A stretch of 64,000 nucleotides of DNA from Acanthosepion lycidas (GCA_963932145.1 OZ010587.1:106054939-106118938), one strand, 5' to 3'. Numbered from the stretch's first letter, positions 22,156 to 32,922 are shown. Made by a program: numbers and translations. The notes: generated by a model from the sequence alone, not told the origin.

Positions 22156-22390
22156 ACAAATCTTTTTAATTGTACCCCCTTACTTCTTAAATTAATGACC
22201 AGCATTCATATTTATCAAGTATTGCATCAAACACATATCAAAGGGGTCAGATCAAACTATTTTTGTACAAACCCTCCACTGAAATTTTTTTCCCTTTGAT
22301 TTAAATTAGATTTAAATTTGAACAAGGGAATGAGTCATATCCAAAATAGAGAAGGAGAAAACCAGAAGATGGAGGTTACATCGGCAATAT

Positions 22391-23000
22391 CATTTAGTAA
22401 TATTGAAATGCATTATTTTCCACCCACAAATTATAACTGATTTAAAATCAACCATCTTTTTCTTACAAAAAATGTATGACACGCAGAAAGGTACGGGTAA
22501 TTTGCCTAGTATGAATATAAAACTGTTTGGACTTTTTTGGATATTTTCAACCTTTTTCCCTTGCTTATATGTCTTCCCTAGATATTGAATTTAGTTTCCT
22601 GTTCACTACGAGCAAAGAAGAGGAAATAAATATTGCATCGAAATATCTTTAGTGTTAGTTTATTGTAAATGTTTTTTTATTCATAACATTTTCCCAGTGC
22701 CCGGATGTGAAAGGCATAAATTGATTAGCAACTCTGTTCAATCGGAAGCACGTTTCCGGTTTTCCATGTCAGATCTTCTGACACTTTGCAGCCATTTTTT
22801 TTTTCGTCTCAAACTTTTTGTATTTGCAAGACCTGTTTTTATTCTGTTTGATTAGTTGAAAGTCAAAGTTCAAGGGAGATCACGTCCATTTTGAAACAAA
22901 GAGGAAGCAAAGAGATGGAAGAAGGTGGCTAATGAAATTTGGAAATCTTTGATATTCGGACGGAACTTGAATAAACACCAGACATAATATTTATCTATAT
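22391..23000. other. Unassigned sequence
   Basis: Short frames of 60-67 codons with no recognised motif, and no repeats seen in this window. Confidence 0.35.
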
Positions 23001-23089
23001 CTATCTATGGTTAAATATACTTCAGTCTGTTCCGATGTATGTATGAATCTATCTATGTTTAAATATATTTATCTATTTCAGTCTCTTCG

Positions 23090-23110
23090 TATCTATCTCT
23101 GCCGGTTCAA

Positions 23111-23159
<49 letters not shown>

Positions 23160-23206
23160 CAGTCTGTTATCATTCTTTCTTTCTTTCTTTCTTTCTCAGT
23201 CTGTTA

Positions 23207-23244
<38 letters not shown>

Positions 23245-23250
23245 ATATTT
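23090..23250 (+). repeat. (TATC)n and (TTTC)n tracts
   Basis: TATC tetranucleotides separated by CAGTCTGTTA-type spacers and short TTTC runs. Confidence 0.95.
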
Positions 23251-23400
23251 GAAATCGATTTGATTATTTCTTCATAGTAAAATAATAAATAAGAGATATT
23301 TATTATTAAATAAATGTATCTTTATTTTATTTATAAACAAATATCGTTAACTTGGGAAATTTAAGAAATAAAATCGATTTCTATCGATCATTGTATTACA

Positions 23401-23404
23401 TATA

Positions 23405-23437
<33 letters not shown>

Positions 23438-23461
23438 CAGTCTGTTATCATTCTTTTTTTT

Positions 23462-23503
<42 letters not shown>

Positions 23504-23514
23504 TCAGTCTGTTA

Positions 23515-23565
<51 letters not shown>

Positions 23566-23576
23566 CAGTCTGTCCA

Positions 23577-23625
<49 letters not shown>

Positions 23626-23636
23626 CAGTCTGTTCA

Positions 23637-23679
<43 letters not shown>

Positions 23680-23762
23680 GATTTCTTCTAATCTTTGTCC
23701 TTTGCTCTTTCTTTCCCAGTCTATCTTTCTAAAAATCGGCACGTAGATGAGACAATAAATAA

Positions 23763-23834
<72 letters not shown>

Positions 23835-23852
23835 CAGTCTTTTAATTATTTT

Positions 23853-23887
<35 letters not shown>

Positions 23888-23895
23888 ATGATTGC
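23401..23895 (+). repeat. (TATC)n/(TTTC)n higher-order block
   Basis: Alternating modules of about 40-75 bp of (TATC)n or (CTTT)n separated by the constant spacer CTCAGTCTGTT or a one-base variant. The modular repetition of a non-tetranucleotide spacer shows duplication of whole modules as well as slippage. Confidence 0.95.
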
Positions 23896-24247
23896 TTCAA
23901 CCCTCTGCCCTTTGTTCCTGTTTGTCTCTGTCCGTTTTGTTTTCTGTTTCATTGTATCTCTTTGAAGATCGACACATAAATGAGAAGACAATTGCATTAG
24001 TTCTAAAACTATAGTAACCGAGGACATCCTGATTTTGATGCTTTCTATTTTGTTCTGCCTTGTCGCTAGTCATGTTCCTCTTTACGCACCGATTACTTAT
24101 TTTGTCCGACAGTGAAAAGACAGACATTTCAATGAAAAGCTTATTTACAATCGATTGAATGATTGGCTCTACCAATAAAAAATGATTCAACGCGTTCATT
24201 TGCTAACCAGGCAACATGACAATGACAGGTCGCGTAGAAAAGGAATA

Positions 24248-24248
<1 letters not shown>

Positions 24249-24308
<60 letters not shown>

Positions 24309-24321
24309 TATATATATATAT
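24249..24321. repeat. (TA)n tract
   Basis: TA dinucleotides with a TATAAATA interruption. Confidence 0.95.
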
Positions 24322-24555
24322 GTTTATATTCAATGACTTTTAGGGATGGGGAGAGCGATTGTCTCCCTTTTTGTAGGACAGATTTGGGAGGGTCAAGTGA
24401 CGGCCGATGTGTGACGTCAGCTGTTTAGGTGACGAATATCTATTGGTGTGTAGACAGCGAGGAAGGTAAACCTGATTGCCAGCGGCGGGAAAGAGAAAGA
24501 ATTAAAAACACGTCATCCAAACAAAGGACATATAATATATAATCTCAAATAAGTA
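24322..24555. other. Unassigned, relatively GC-rich
   Basis: Contains GGCCGATGTGTGACGTCAGC and no open frame. It could be a regulatory or LTR piece, but nothing decisive is visible. Confidence 0.3.
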
Positions 24556-24557
24556 CC

Positions 24558-24623
<66 letters not shown>

Positions 24624-24655
24624 CAGTCTCTTCGTATCTATCTCTGTCGGTTCAA

Positions 24656-24695
<40 letters not shown>
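24556..24695 (+). repeat. (TATC)n tracts
   Basis: Two TATC runs separated by CTCAGTCTCTTCG-type spacer, like those at 23.1 kb. Confidence 0.95.
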
Positions 24696-24696
<1 letters not shown>

Positions 24697-24754
24697 GAAT
24701 CCGATATTTTATTACTTCAAGCAATTTTTTTTAGTTGATACCAGTATTTCAAAT

Positions 24755-24800
24755 AGGTCTCCATATTAAACAGTATTACTACTACCGGCCTGAGCACTCG
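24755..24800 (-). repeat. SINE B tail fragment
   Basis: The minus reading TCAGGCCGGTAGTAGTAATA followed by CTGTTTAATATGG matches the SINE B body. Confidence 0.6.
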
Positions 24801-24934
24801 GAAAAACCTAAGAAACAATAACAACATATTATGAAATGGATTGCCCTACAATTATTTAATATATTTTCTTTTCATACATTATTTTTATAGATTTAATCTA
24901 TTTAAGAAAATGTTCTTTTTTTTTTTAATTAAAC

Positions 24935-25018
24935 AGTATTAATTAAATATTCTGGCCGGAATGTTCGAGAAAATTTCGTAGAAAATATTCGCTCTCCGAC
25001 AGGAATCGAAGCTATTAC
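24935..25018 (-). repeat. SINE B copy with B box
   Basis: The minus strand reads GCTTCGATTCCTGTCGGAGA, then GCGAATATTTTCTACGAAAT, GGCCAGAATATTT and ATACTGTTTAATT. It is collinear with the copy at 63.53-63.62 kb over about 80 bp. Confidence 0.75.
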
Positions 25019-25440
25019 CCTAATGGGTATACCGACCGTATGAAGTATACCGACCCTGAACCTGTGTATACGGATTCAAAGGGCATATTTTTGGCCGGGC
25101 CCGCGGGCTCGGAGATCCCACGTTAAACCGGCCTTGTGCCACATGTTGCCCTCGTGGGCTGGGGGTGACTAAATACCGTTCAGTCCGAAGTCGGACGACC
25201 GGCTGATCGGTTGAACTCTCTGCCTTCAGGCGAGGAAGGAACACAAACGAGGCTACACCGAAGGGCGGACTATCTTTCGGGGAGGTAAACCGACCCTGAA
25301 CCCGTTTATACGGGTTCAAAGGGCATATTTTTGACCGAGCCCACGGGCTCGGAGATCCCACGGGCTCGGAGATCCCACGTTAAACAGGCCGTGTGCCACA
25401 TGATGACCTCGTGGGGGGTGGTGACTAAATAGCGTTCAGT
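25019..25440 (+). repeat. GC-rich dispersed domain, tandem pair
   Basis: Two direct copies of the domain seen at 10.64 kb, each with CCGACCCTGAACC, GGGTTCAAAGGGCATATTTT, GGGCTCGGAGATCCCACGTT and GGCC-TGTGCCACATG. The second copy has an internal duplication of CACGGGCTCGGAGATCC (25,343-25,380). The 113-codon minus frame through it is not a convincing gene because it repeats the same peptide from the duplicated DNA. Confidence 0.75.
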
Positions 25441-25701
25441 CTGAAGTCTGGTGTGAGGTCCGTCAGAAGTCTGTCAGTCAGTCAGAGCGAGCGAGTCAGT
25501 CAGTCGAGTCAGAAGCAGTCCGAAGCAGAGTTGCGTTCAGACAATTACTACTAAACCTGATTGTTCGTACTAACAATTTCTACCTCTCTGTATATATTCC
25601 TGTTTGTAATATATCTGTGTTATTCCATATCCGTGTTCGCGTTCTTATTTGTTTCTATCTTGGACTATTACCGTGGTACAAGGAACCGGACCATAACAGT
25701 T
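25441..25701. mobile_element. Probable solo or partial LTR
   Basis: Read on the minus strand a boundary TGTTATGGTCC begins at about 25,701, exactly where the gypsy-like coding sequence stops. Read on the plus strand the same end is ACCATAACA followed by GTTTTGCG. TG...CA ends are typical of LTRs. The interior has GTCAGTCAGTCAG-type short repeats. The outer border is not certain. Confidence 0.4.
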
Positions 25702-26965
25702 TTGCGTATGGCCACTATTAGAGAAGCCCAATTGCTACCTCCCTGGCCGAACTTCTCCAATATTCCTTGTTCAATCATTTACGAAACTGAAAATGTACCT
25801 GTTAGTTTATTTTCTTTTAGCCGAACACTCGCCTCCTAATCCTTTCAAAGTACAATATGAGGTTCCTCTAATTTCATGCAATTAACTTTAAAGTTTCTAT
25901 TCTTAATACGTCCATCGCTAGGAGACGATGATCTTTTATGCACTCCACATCATGATTGGTATTACGTCGAATCGACTTTTATTCTCAAACATCCCATCAA
26001 AGGATCCAAATGTTTTAACGACTGACCCGTTAAATTGTTTCATTTGCAGATTGGTCCTCCTTAATTTCGATCTTCCCATTTTCCCCCAAAAGTTCTTGGT
26101 TACTAACGTTGCATCACTACCCGTATCCACTTCCATTAGTAGGAGTTAATTCATTTTTTAAAAATCTTTCTCTACTCTTATCTCGCGGTTTTACTTCATA
26201 AATTTCAGCGTTTCTCGTCGAAGGATCTATCTTCTCCACTTCTGTTTTTACGTATTTGAATACTAACTGGAAATTTTTTTCTTCTTTCACTTGAAGCGCG
26301 TCTTTCCAAAGGCTCGGCATTTATACTAGCTCATGTCATATTCTTTGGCGCCAAAACGACATTTAGGTAAACTCTCCGTAGTATTGTATGCTTCTATCTT
26401 AGTTTTAAGGGCATTACATCTCTGAATTAACTGTAGTTGCTGTGAAAATTCAGAACTCATTTCATTATTCATGTTCTGAACTTGGAGCTGTTCCAAAATT
26501 TTGTGCTTTCTCGAGACATCAAATAGTCCTTTAATTAGCGTTAACTGCATTAATTCATCTTCTGTAGCCAACTTTTCGTATTCACATGATCTCGATGCTT
26601 CAACCTGTGAACATACTGTCTAATGGTTTCATCCGAGTTTTGCCTGATTTCAAGAAACTTTGTCCTCTCAGCTATGACCAGTTTCTTTTCTGAACGTATA
26701 TTTGCTTGTACAATGTTGGCAATTTCTTCAAACGTCAAGTCTTTTAGCATCTTCGGATAGACCATTACGGAGATCTTTTTTATGGACTCAAAACCCGTTG
26801 ATGCTAGAAAAAAATCCTTAATTTATTTACTACTCCTTTATATTTGCTGTCACTCAATTTCTTAACTCTCGTCAACGCCGTGAAACATCTCATCCAAGTC
26901 TCAATAACTCAGAATCTTCTGACGAGGTTTGATATATTATCGACGACGCCATGTTTTTGTGTCAT
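25702..26965 (-). pseudogene. Ty3/gypsy-like gag-protease-RT fragment
   Basis: On the minus strand, in order: a gag segment with FFLASTGFESIKKISVMVYP (about 26,750-26,815) and MLKDLTFEEIANIVQANIRS, then SEKKLVIAERTKFLEIRQNSDETIRQYVHRL, all typical of gypsy capsid domains. Next is a protease with MEVDTGSDATLVTKNFW (26,090-26,136), whose DTGS is the aspartic-protease active site. After that come traces of the start of RT (EQGILEKFGQGGSNWASLIV, about 25,705-25,770). Each frame is 65-85 codons long with frameshifts between. RT, RNase H and integrase are missing where the LTR-like block begins. It is a retrotransposon relic. Confidence 0.75.
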
Positions 26966-27125
26966 GCAAAGTTCTTACAAGTACGTAGGATAGCCAAGGA
27001 AAGATAACTAGTTTTCGAGTGTAGAAACCTTCCCATTTGTCTACAATCTAATTTGCTGATCATCACATCAATAAAAGACGAGAAAAAAAATAAAACAGTA
27101 GTCTCGTGTAACTCAGTTGCACTAG
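26966..27125. other. Unassigned
   Basis: Nothing recognised. Confidence 0.4.
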
Positions 27126-27173
27126 AGAGAGAGAGAGAGAGAGTGAGAGAGAGACAGAGAGAGAGAGAGAGAC

Positions 27174-27212
<39 letters not shown>
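27126..27212 (+). repeat. (GA)n tract
   Basis: GA dinucleotides with CAGATA-type interruptions. Confidence 0.95.
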
Positions 27213-27215
<3 letters not shown>

Positions 27216-27377
27216 GGTTACTAACACGGGCGTGAAAAATTCAAAAATAGAACTGAAAAGAAATAATTAAAAAACAAACAAAGCAAAAATGGAATCAAAT
27301 TATTAATAGCAAATGCAAAATTAAAAAGATGTGAAGTTCAAAGTTCCCCCAAAACAGGTATATACGAACAAAAAAGA

Positions 27378-28290
27378 TGTCTGTCTATATTTCTGAGATG
27401 AGGCATTACAGCGTTTCGGCCTTTTAGTATCTGTCTATATTTCTGAGATGAGGTCTTATGTACACTATTTACATTATTTGGACTATTGTCCTCATCTTTA
27501 TCACCATATTTATTACAACATTTCGGCCTTTCAGTATCTGTCTATATTTCTGAGATGAGGTATTATGTAGACTATTTACATTATTTGGACTATTGTCCTC
27601 ATCTTTATCACCATATTTATTACAACATTTCGGCCTTTCAGTATCTGGCTATGTTTCTGAGATGAGGTATTATGTACACTATTTACATTATTCGGACTAT
27701 TGTCCTAATTTTTGTCGCCATATTTATTACAACATTTTGGTCTTTCAGTATCTGTCTGTGTTTCTGAGATGAGGTATTATGTACAGTATTTACATTATTC
27801 GGACTATTGTCCTCATCTTTGTCGCTATATTTATTACAATGTTTCGGCCTTTCAGTATCTGTCTATAGTTCTGAGATGAGGTATTATGTACACTATTTAC
27901 ATTATTCGGACAATTGTCCTCATCTTTGTCGCCATATTTATTACAACGTTTTGGCCTTTCAGTATCTGTCTATATTTCTGAGATGAGGTATTATGTACAC
28001 TATTTACATTATTCGAACTATTGTCCTCATCTTTGTCGCCATAATTATTACAACGTTTCGGCCTTTCAGTATCTCTCTATATTTCTGAGATGAGGTATTA
28101 TACACACTATTTACATTATTCGGACTATTGTCCTCATCTTTGTCGCCATATTTATTACAATGTTTCGGCCTTTCAGTATCTGTCTATAGTTCTGAGATGA
28201 GGTATTATATACATGATTTACATTGTTCAGACTATTGTCCTCATCTTTGTCGCCATATTTATTACAACGCTTTGGTCGTTGTACACTCCG
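27378..28290 (+). repeat. 107-bp satellite array, longest in the window
   Basis: About eight and a half units of the satellite, with starts of GAGATGAGGTATTATGTACA spaced by about 107 bp. The array ends on the right in the SINE C junction (CACTCCGGCATTCTTCAGGT), in the opposite orientation to 17.7 kb. Confidence 0.95.
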
Positions 28291-28505
28291 GCATTCTTCA
28301 GGTGGTGGGAATGTCGAACTGAACCCTTTATTTCTCTCACTGGGGTAGGCTATTCTAGTTCCATGTGCCATGTTTAATGGATGTTAATTATCAGTTATCT
28401 CCTGTTAATTCCCCATTGAAAGGTCTCCACTGCTTTAACCGGGTCTTGAACTCACACTCTTTTGGTCCTCTCACTGGATCTAACTAACGCCTTTATCTAC
28501 TGTGC
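28290..28505 (-). repeat. tRNA-derived SINE C, inverted copy
   Basis: On the minus strand the head reads GGACACATGGCACAGTAGAT, AAAGGCGTTAGTTAG (A-box region) and GAGTTCAAGACCCGG (B-box region), then GATAACTGATAATTAACATC and GAAATAAAGGGTTCAGTTCG. It runs without a break into the satellite array, as at 17.5-17.77 kb on the other strand. Confidence 0.75.
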
Positions 28506-28592
28506 CATGTGTCCTTGAGCGAAATAAAGGTTTCAGTTCGACATTCCAACCACCTGAAGAAGGCCGGAGCGTACAACGGCCGAAATGTTGTA
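28505..28592 (+). repeat. SINE C 3' portion
   Basis: AGCGAAATAAAGGTTTCAGT, CCAACCACCTGAAGAAGGCC and ACGGCCGAAATGTTGTAAA repeat the SINE C end. It lies head-to-head with the inverted copy just before it. Confidence 0.8.
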
Positions 28593-28619
28593 AACGCCTC
28601 GTAGGAAAGTCAACCCCGA

Positions 28620-29770
28620 GGCGTGCCGATGACTCACCAAATGTGGCAATTCCAGACCCCGATGACACGGACGATAGACACAGCATTCTTTGCGAACATT
28701 CTGCTTGCGGACATCCTGCTTGCGGCCATCCCACAAGAGGGCGGACAACAAGCATTCAATCGCCTTCCTACGGTACTTGCAAAAAGTAAGTACAGCCAAG
28801 GTAAGTCATCGACGTACGCGGAAACCCTTGCTCAAGCCCCATTAGAGACAGCAATTCCACGTAGGGCCAGATTGCTCTCGGCGCCCTTCAACGAGCGAAG
28901 GAGAGGCTCCAACGCCAAAGCGTAAAGTAGCGGCGACAGCGGGGAACCCTAACGAACCGACCGAGACAGCGCAAAAGCGCGAGGCCGCTTTCCGTTCACC
29001 TGTACCACAGCACTGGGGGCGCAATACAGAAGAGTAATCTACCTGCAGAATCTGGCGGCCTACAAGACAGCAACCGATATACGGTGAGTTGACTCTATCA
29101 AATACCCTGGACTGATCCAAATTGATCAGGGCAGCTTTTCGTCGCCTTTTATACCCTATAGGATCGTGCGGATCGATGAAGGTTCCTCTGAATTGTTCGG
29201 CCCTTGACAGCACAATTCTTCTCCGGTCCCAACAGAATCTCGGAAACTCACTGAAAACGCTCCGTCAGGATCTACGTCAAATGTTTGAACCCTGTGTTTA
29301 GCAGAGTTATGGGCCTATATTCATTTAATTCTATCCCACCATCCTTGCCTTTTTTCAACAGCGTGATCACACCTGTGGTCATCTGATTGAAGATGAACCC
29401 CGCCAGAACCCGTTGTTGAACACGACAGTCTAAATCGGCACAAACATGTGCGACAGCCTCAAGTACAATTCATAGGGAAAGCCATCAAGTGCCGGAGACT
29501 TGCCACTGACGATCCTCTTCAATGCCAAATAGACACACTCTCACGGCTAGCCACTTCAGTCAGCGAAAGTCGAGGAAATTCAGCAAGTAGCTGTGAAACT
29601 CATCGTCACTGAGACCAGGCTCCTTGGTAAACCGGCTCTCGAAATACGACCGAAACATCTTGCACATGTCATCGGTCTTGACTTCACGAATATATCGATC
29701 AGAACCTGGATGGATTTCTGACTTTCGCAATTGTGCGCCAATATTCACGGCTTCGTTAGACATCTTGTTT
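28620..29770 (-). pseudogene. Tx1/L1-like LINE reverse-transcriptase fragment
   Basis: Minus-strand order is NIGAQLRKSEIHPGSDRYI, then a finger region with ITLLKKGKDGG and ELNEYRPITLLNT (about 29,260-29,330). Next are SEILLGPEKNCAVKGRTIQ, AALINLDQSRVFDRVNSPYI (motif A, 29,078-29,137), VVQVNGKRPRAFALSRSVR, GSPLSPLLYALALEPLLRSL (motif B region) and YVDD (motif C, near 28,815). Several frameshifts and stops are present. The LINLDQS..FDRV phrase is typical of Tx1/L1-related elements. GC content is well above the surroundings. The endonuclease and the C-terminal part are absent. Confidence 0.8.
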
Positions 29771-29834
29771 ATCCTATGTCTAACTATCTGACCCTGGTAG
29801 CTTTCGCATCACATGAAGTGTTTTTTTTACAGAG

Positions 29835-30010
29835 TTACCGTCTAGACCGGTTGCTACCCAAGGCTATAGAACCCAGTCTGTCCTGCTATTTACCCATAGC
29901 TGGGGGAAGAAGAGGATTCATACCTTTCCTAATGTTAATAGCACATAAGAGAATGTAATGGATCCAACTGCAATTCGAACTCGGCTCTCTGGAACTCATA
30001 TCCGTGTCAT
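29835..30010 (-). repeat. tRNA-derived SINE A, inverted copy
   Basis: TTGCTACCCAAGGCTATAGA, CTGTCCTGCTATTTACCCAT and TGCAATTCGAACTCGGCTCT match the copies at 36.3 kb (same orientation) and 62.4-62.66 kb (opposite). The minus strand has AGTTCGAATTGCAG as B box. Confidence 0.75.
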
Positions 30011-30149
30011 CGATAACGATCCTGGAAGAATGATAGTTTCTTTGAGTCACCTCTGAAAGAACCTGACCCCATCTTTTATGTCCTATCTTCACAATAGACA
30101 GATCATGCCAAGAATCCCTTTCCATTCTGGACAGAGTTTAGGCTAGTGG

Positions 30150-30530
30150 TTATTCTTTACCCTGAAATCTATGCCCGCGTTACTATTCTATTGCTATTCT
30201 ATCGCTACCTCTATGGACATTCCTCAATTTCACCAGTTCCGACCTTCAAAGCTAGGGTCCGCCATGTCACCTATGCTGGGACGAATCATCTCAGTTTATT
30301 TCGTATTTCATTAAAAAGAAGGGAATTCTATTTGGACAACTTCTTCCCAGAAGCGTTCCCAAGAGGATTCTTTTCCGATAACTACAATCTTAACCATTTC
30401 AAGAAAAATGTCAACTGATCTCTATTTTATATATTCTTCATTATATCCACTTCTTCCTACCTTTACGTATTTAAAGCACTCTCATTCAGTAACCATCTAC
30501 CTTGAGGGGCTCTTAGGCCTTGTATTACAT
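30150..30530 (+). pseudogene. LINE C-terminal tail (CR1/Jockey-like)
   Basis: A 90-codon open frame (30,146-30,418) reads CLYGHSS-like sequence, then FKARVRHVTYAGTNHLSLFR, RREFYLDNFFPEAF and FFSDNYNLNHFKKNVN. This is the end region of many CR1/Jockey-type ORF2 proteins, comparable to 35.6-35.9 and 51.65-51.87 kb. The RT core is missing. Confidence 0.65.
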
Positions 30531-30789
30531 TAAAAATAGTAAAAAACAAAAAATCATTGGAGAGCCGCTGTCGTCATGAAAAACTTCCTCCTGGATCCAA
30601 ACAAATGGCATTACACTCTTCTATTTAATGGTGTCGTTTAGCATTATGAGAAATCGCTTTCCTCAAGCCTTTGTTTAGCCAAGAGACTGCACTAAACTGC
30701 AGGTACTACCATGGCTCACCTGAGAACTTTCGCACTTTTTTATGATGCTGATACGTTTGTCAGCTCAGGTTCACATGCCATGTGTCCTT
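30531..30789. other. Unassigned
   Basis: Nothing recognised. It ends with GCCATGTGTCCTTGAGG, the edge motif of SINE C, at 30,778. Confidence 0.4.
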
Positions 30790-31400
30790 GAGGAATCATT
30801 TTTCCAGAAACACTTTTTCCAGAGTCGTTTTTCCAGAGTCGTTTTTTCCAGAACCATTTTTCCAGAGTAGTTTTTTCCAGAATCATTTATTTCAGAATCA
30901 TTTTTCCAGAACCATTTTTTCAGAATCATTTTTTTCCAGAATTATTTTTCACAATCATTTTTTCCAGAATCATTTCTTTCAGAATCATTTTTTTTCAGAA
31001 CTATTTTTTCCAGAATCATTTTTTCAGAATCATTTTTTCCGGAACCATTTTTTTCAGAATCATTTTTTTCCAGAATCATTTCTTTCAGAATCATTACTTT
31101 CAGAATCATTTTTTTCAGAACCATTTTTTCAGAATTATTTTTTCCAGAACTATTTTTTCCAGAATCATTTTTTCAGAATCATTTTTTCCATAATCATTTC
31201 TTTCAGAATCATTTCATTCAGAATCATTTTTTCCAGAACCATTTTTTCAGGAACAATTTTTTCAGAATCATTTTTTCCAGAATCATTTATTTCAGAATCA
31301 TTTTTTCCAGAACCATTTTTCCAGAACCATTTTTCAGAATCATTTTTTCCAGAACTATTTTTTCACAATCATTTTTTTCAGAACCATTTTTCCAGAATTA
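30790..31400 (+). repeat. 15-17-bp minisatellite, about 38 units
   Basis: Degenerate tandem units of the type TTTTTCCAGAATCATT or TTTTTCAGAACCATTT. A single open frame of 247 codons runs through (30,782-31,525) and encodes FFQNHFF/FFPEPFF-like repeats. The unit length varies, so the frame changes register among the repeats yet never meets a stop because the unit contains none in any plus frame. I regard the frame as fortuitous. Confidence 0.95.
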
Positions 31401-31629
31401 TTCACGAAATGTTTCCGCAATTTGGTCTTCCACAATCTGTATCCAAAGAAGAAGAGATCCTGAAAGCAGATTATGGAGAGGAAAAGATGCAATATTTTAT
31501 CTTCCAGAAACTTTTTAGTCTATAGTTAGAAAAAAAAATAGAATTAAACAATAATCTAATATTTTTAAATCAAAATTACAGCCGGCATTAACATTTGACC
31601 GAACCTCGTAGAAGAAAACAAACTATCTC

Positions 31630-31640
<11 letters not shown>
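31401..31640. other. Unassigned
   Basis: Nothing recognised beyond the end of the open frame. Confidence 0.4.
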
Positions 31641-31672
<32 letters not shown>

Positions 31673-31690
31673 CTCTCTCCCTCTCTAACA
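31630..31690 (+). repeat. (CT)n tract
   Basis: CT dinucleotides with a TTT interruption. Confidence 0.95.
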
Positions 31691-31859
31691 TACAGTGATA
31701 CATTGCTGATTAACCCCCTGAAGAGTGGGCGGACAGTTCTCGATATATGAACCAATCGGGATGCTGCAGGTAGCATCAATCAGCTAAGTGAAATACTTTT
31801 ACTTTTATTAATTCTATATCTATCTATCTATCTATCTATCTGTATATATATATATACTT

Positions 31860-32300
31860 AATTTGACCAAGGATCCGAAACATGAATTTTGCACAGCTAA
31901 ACCTATGACTTACAGAGGATCGAGTCTTCATATTTAAATGTATGATTTCTGCAGTGCCGATTCTAAAAGGCCAGTTAATAAACACAACGTTGAAATAAGA
32001 AGAATAGATCAAAGAACACAGAACTTGAGCGAGTGAACTGGCTTGAAATGAAAAGGGACAAAGAGAATTACAACAGAGAAAGAGAGAGAAAGAAAAAGAG
32101 AAAAAAAAACTTATTTCATTTTAGAAGAAAAACTGTAGCTAAATTTTTGTTTCAACTTTTGACCACATAACACATCATCTTTCCACACACATCTTTACAT
32201 GCATTCTCATATCTAAATGTTTTTATGTATTGTCTAGTTGTAATTAAATCTTGTTAATTTGTATATTGGCGTTTGTCATTGGTCACCGTTGGTCATCGTC
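31860..32300. other. Unassigned AT-rich sequence
   Basis: No recognised gene or repeat. The (TATC)n run just before it is short. Confidence 0.4.
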
Positions 32301-32305
32301 CCGCA

Positions 32306-32556
<251 letters not shown>

Positions 32557-32721
32557 ATATGCTCCCGTAAAATTTATTTCGATTGAGCTCTCTGGAGAGG
32601 AAGTGTGAGTTTGTAAACAGTGACTATTACGGCTAATAATGCAAGACTCTTCGGTAAATTGAATCGAGTTCTCTCAGTCACTGTGTGTTTTTCTAAAATT
32701 AAATACGCTTAAATTAACCTT
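32557..32721. other. Spacer between the two ribozyme SINE copies
   Basis: 165 bp with no recognised feature. With the ribozymes it sets a 314-nt distance between the two cleavage sites. Confidence 0.5.
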
Positions 32722-32863
32722 CATCCCTGCTGTGCGCCATCGACCTAGCGGTGGAATCCCTGACTGACACCAATTCAGTTGTGTTTCGATCCTAGCTAGA
32801 GGCAACCCGATGTCTAGCCGCACTGATGAGCTGTGATACAGCGAAACAGTCTGTCTGTGGATG

Positions 32864-32868
<5 letters not shown>
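32722..32868 (+). mobile_element. tRNA-derived SINE with hammerhead, copy 2
   Basis: Same family and orientation as copy 1. A-box region GCCATCGACCTAGCGGTGGA, B box GTGTTTCGATCCTAG, linker CTAGAGGCAACCCGATGTCT, then the ribozyme and GACAATATATA leading into a (TA)n tract (32,868-32,918). Confidence 0.8.
32818..32860 (+). ncRNA. Type I hammerhead ribozyme, consensus core
   Basis: All conserved positions are present. Stem I is CCGCA (32,818-32,822) with TGTGG (32,856-32,860; one G.U). The core is CTGATGA (32,823-32,829). Stem II is GCTGT / ACAGC with a GAT loop (32,830-32,842), including the usual G10.1-C11.1 pair. GAA is at 32,843-32,845. Stem III is ACA / TGT with a GTC loop (32,846-32,854). 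The cleavage triplet is GTC. Predicted cleavage is after C at 32,855. The very short stem III is typical of animal retroelement hammerheads, which often act better as dimers. In vivo activity is not shown by sequence alone. Confidence 0.9.

Positions 32869-32922
<54 letters not shown>

Larger units (their letters stand above)
21480..22390 (+). repeat. Three direct repeats interleaved with MITEs
   Basis: A 110-130-bp segment (CCCCCACT-GAAA, CTTTGATTTAAATTA, ATTTGAACAAGGGAATGA, AAAACCAGAAGATGGAGG) occurs at about 21,530-21,660, 21,948-22,062 and 22,265-22,385. The intervening segments contain two mariner palindromes. It may be the internal part of a non-autonomous element such as the Helitron-like one at 21,372. 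Confidence 0.75.

Noticed and set aside
23401-24695. CRISPR-like array (regular repeats and spacers)
   Set aside because: The spacers are short constant sequences and the repeats are tetranucleotide runs in a eukaryotic context.
25020-25361. 113-codon minus frame
   Set aside because: It runs through a tandemly duplicated non-coding GC-rich repeat and repeats the same peptide. No family motif.
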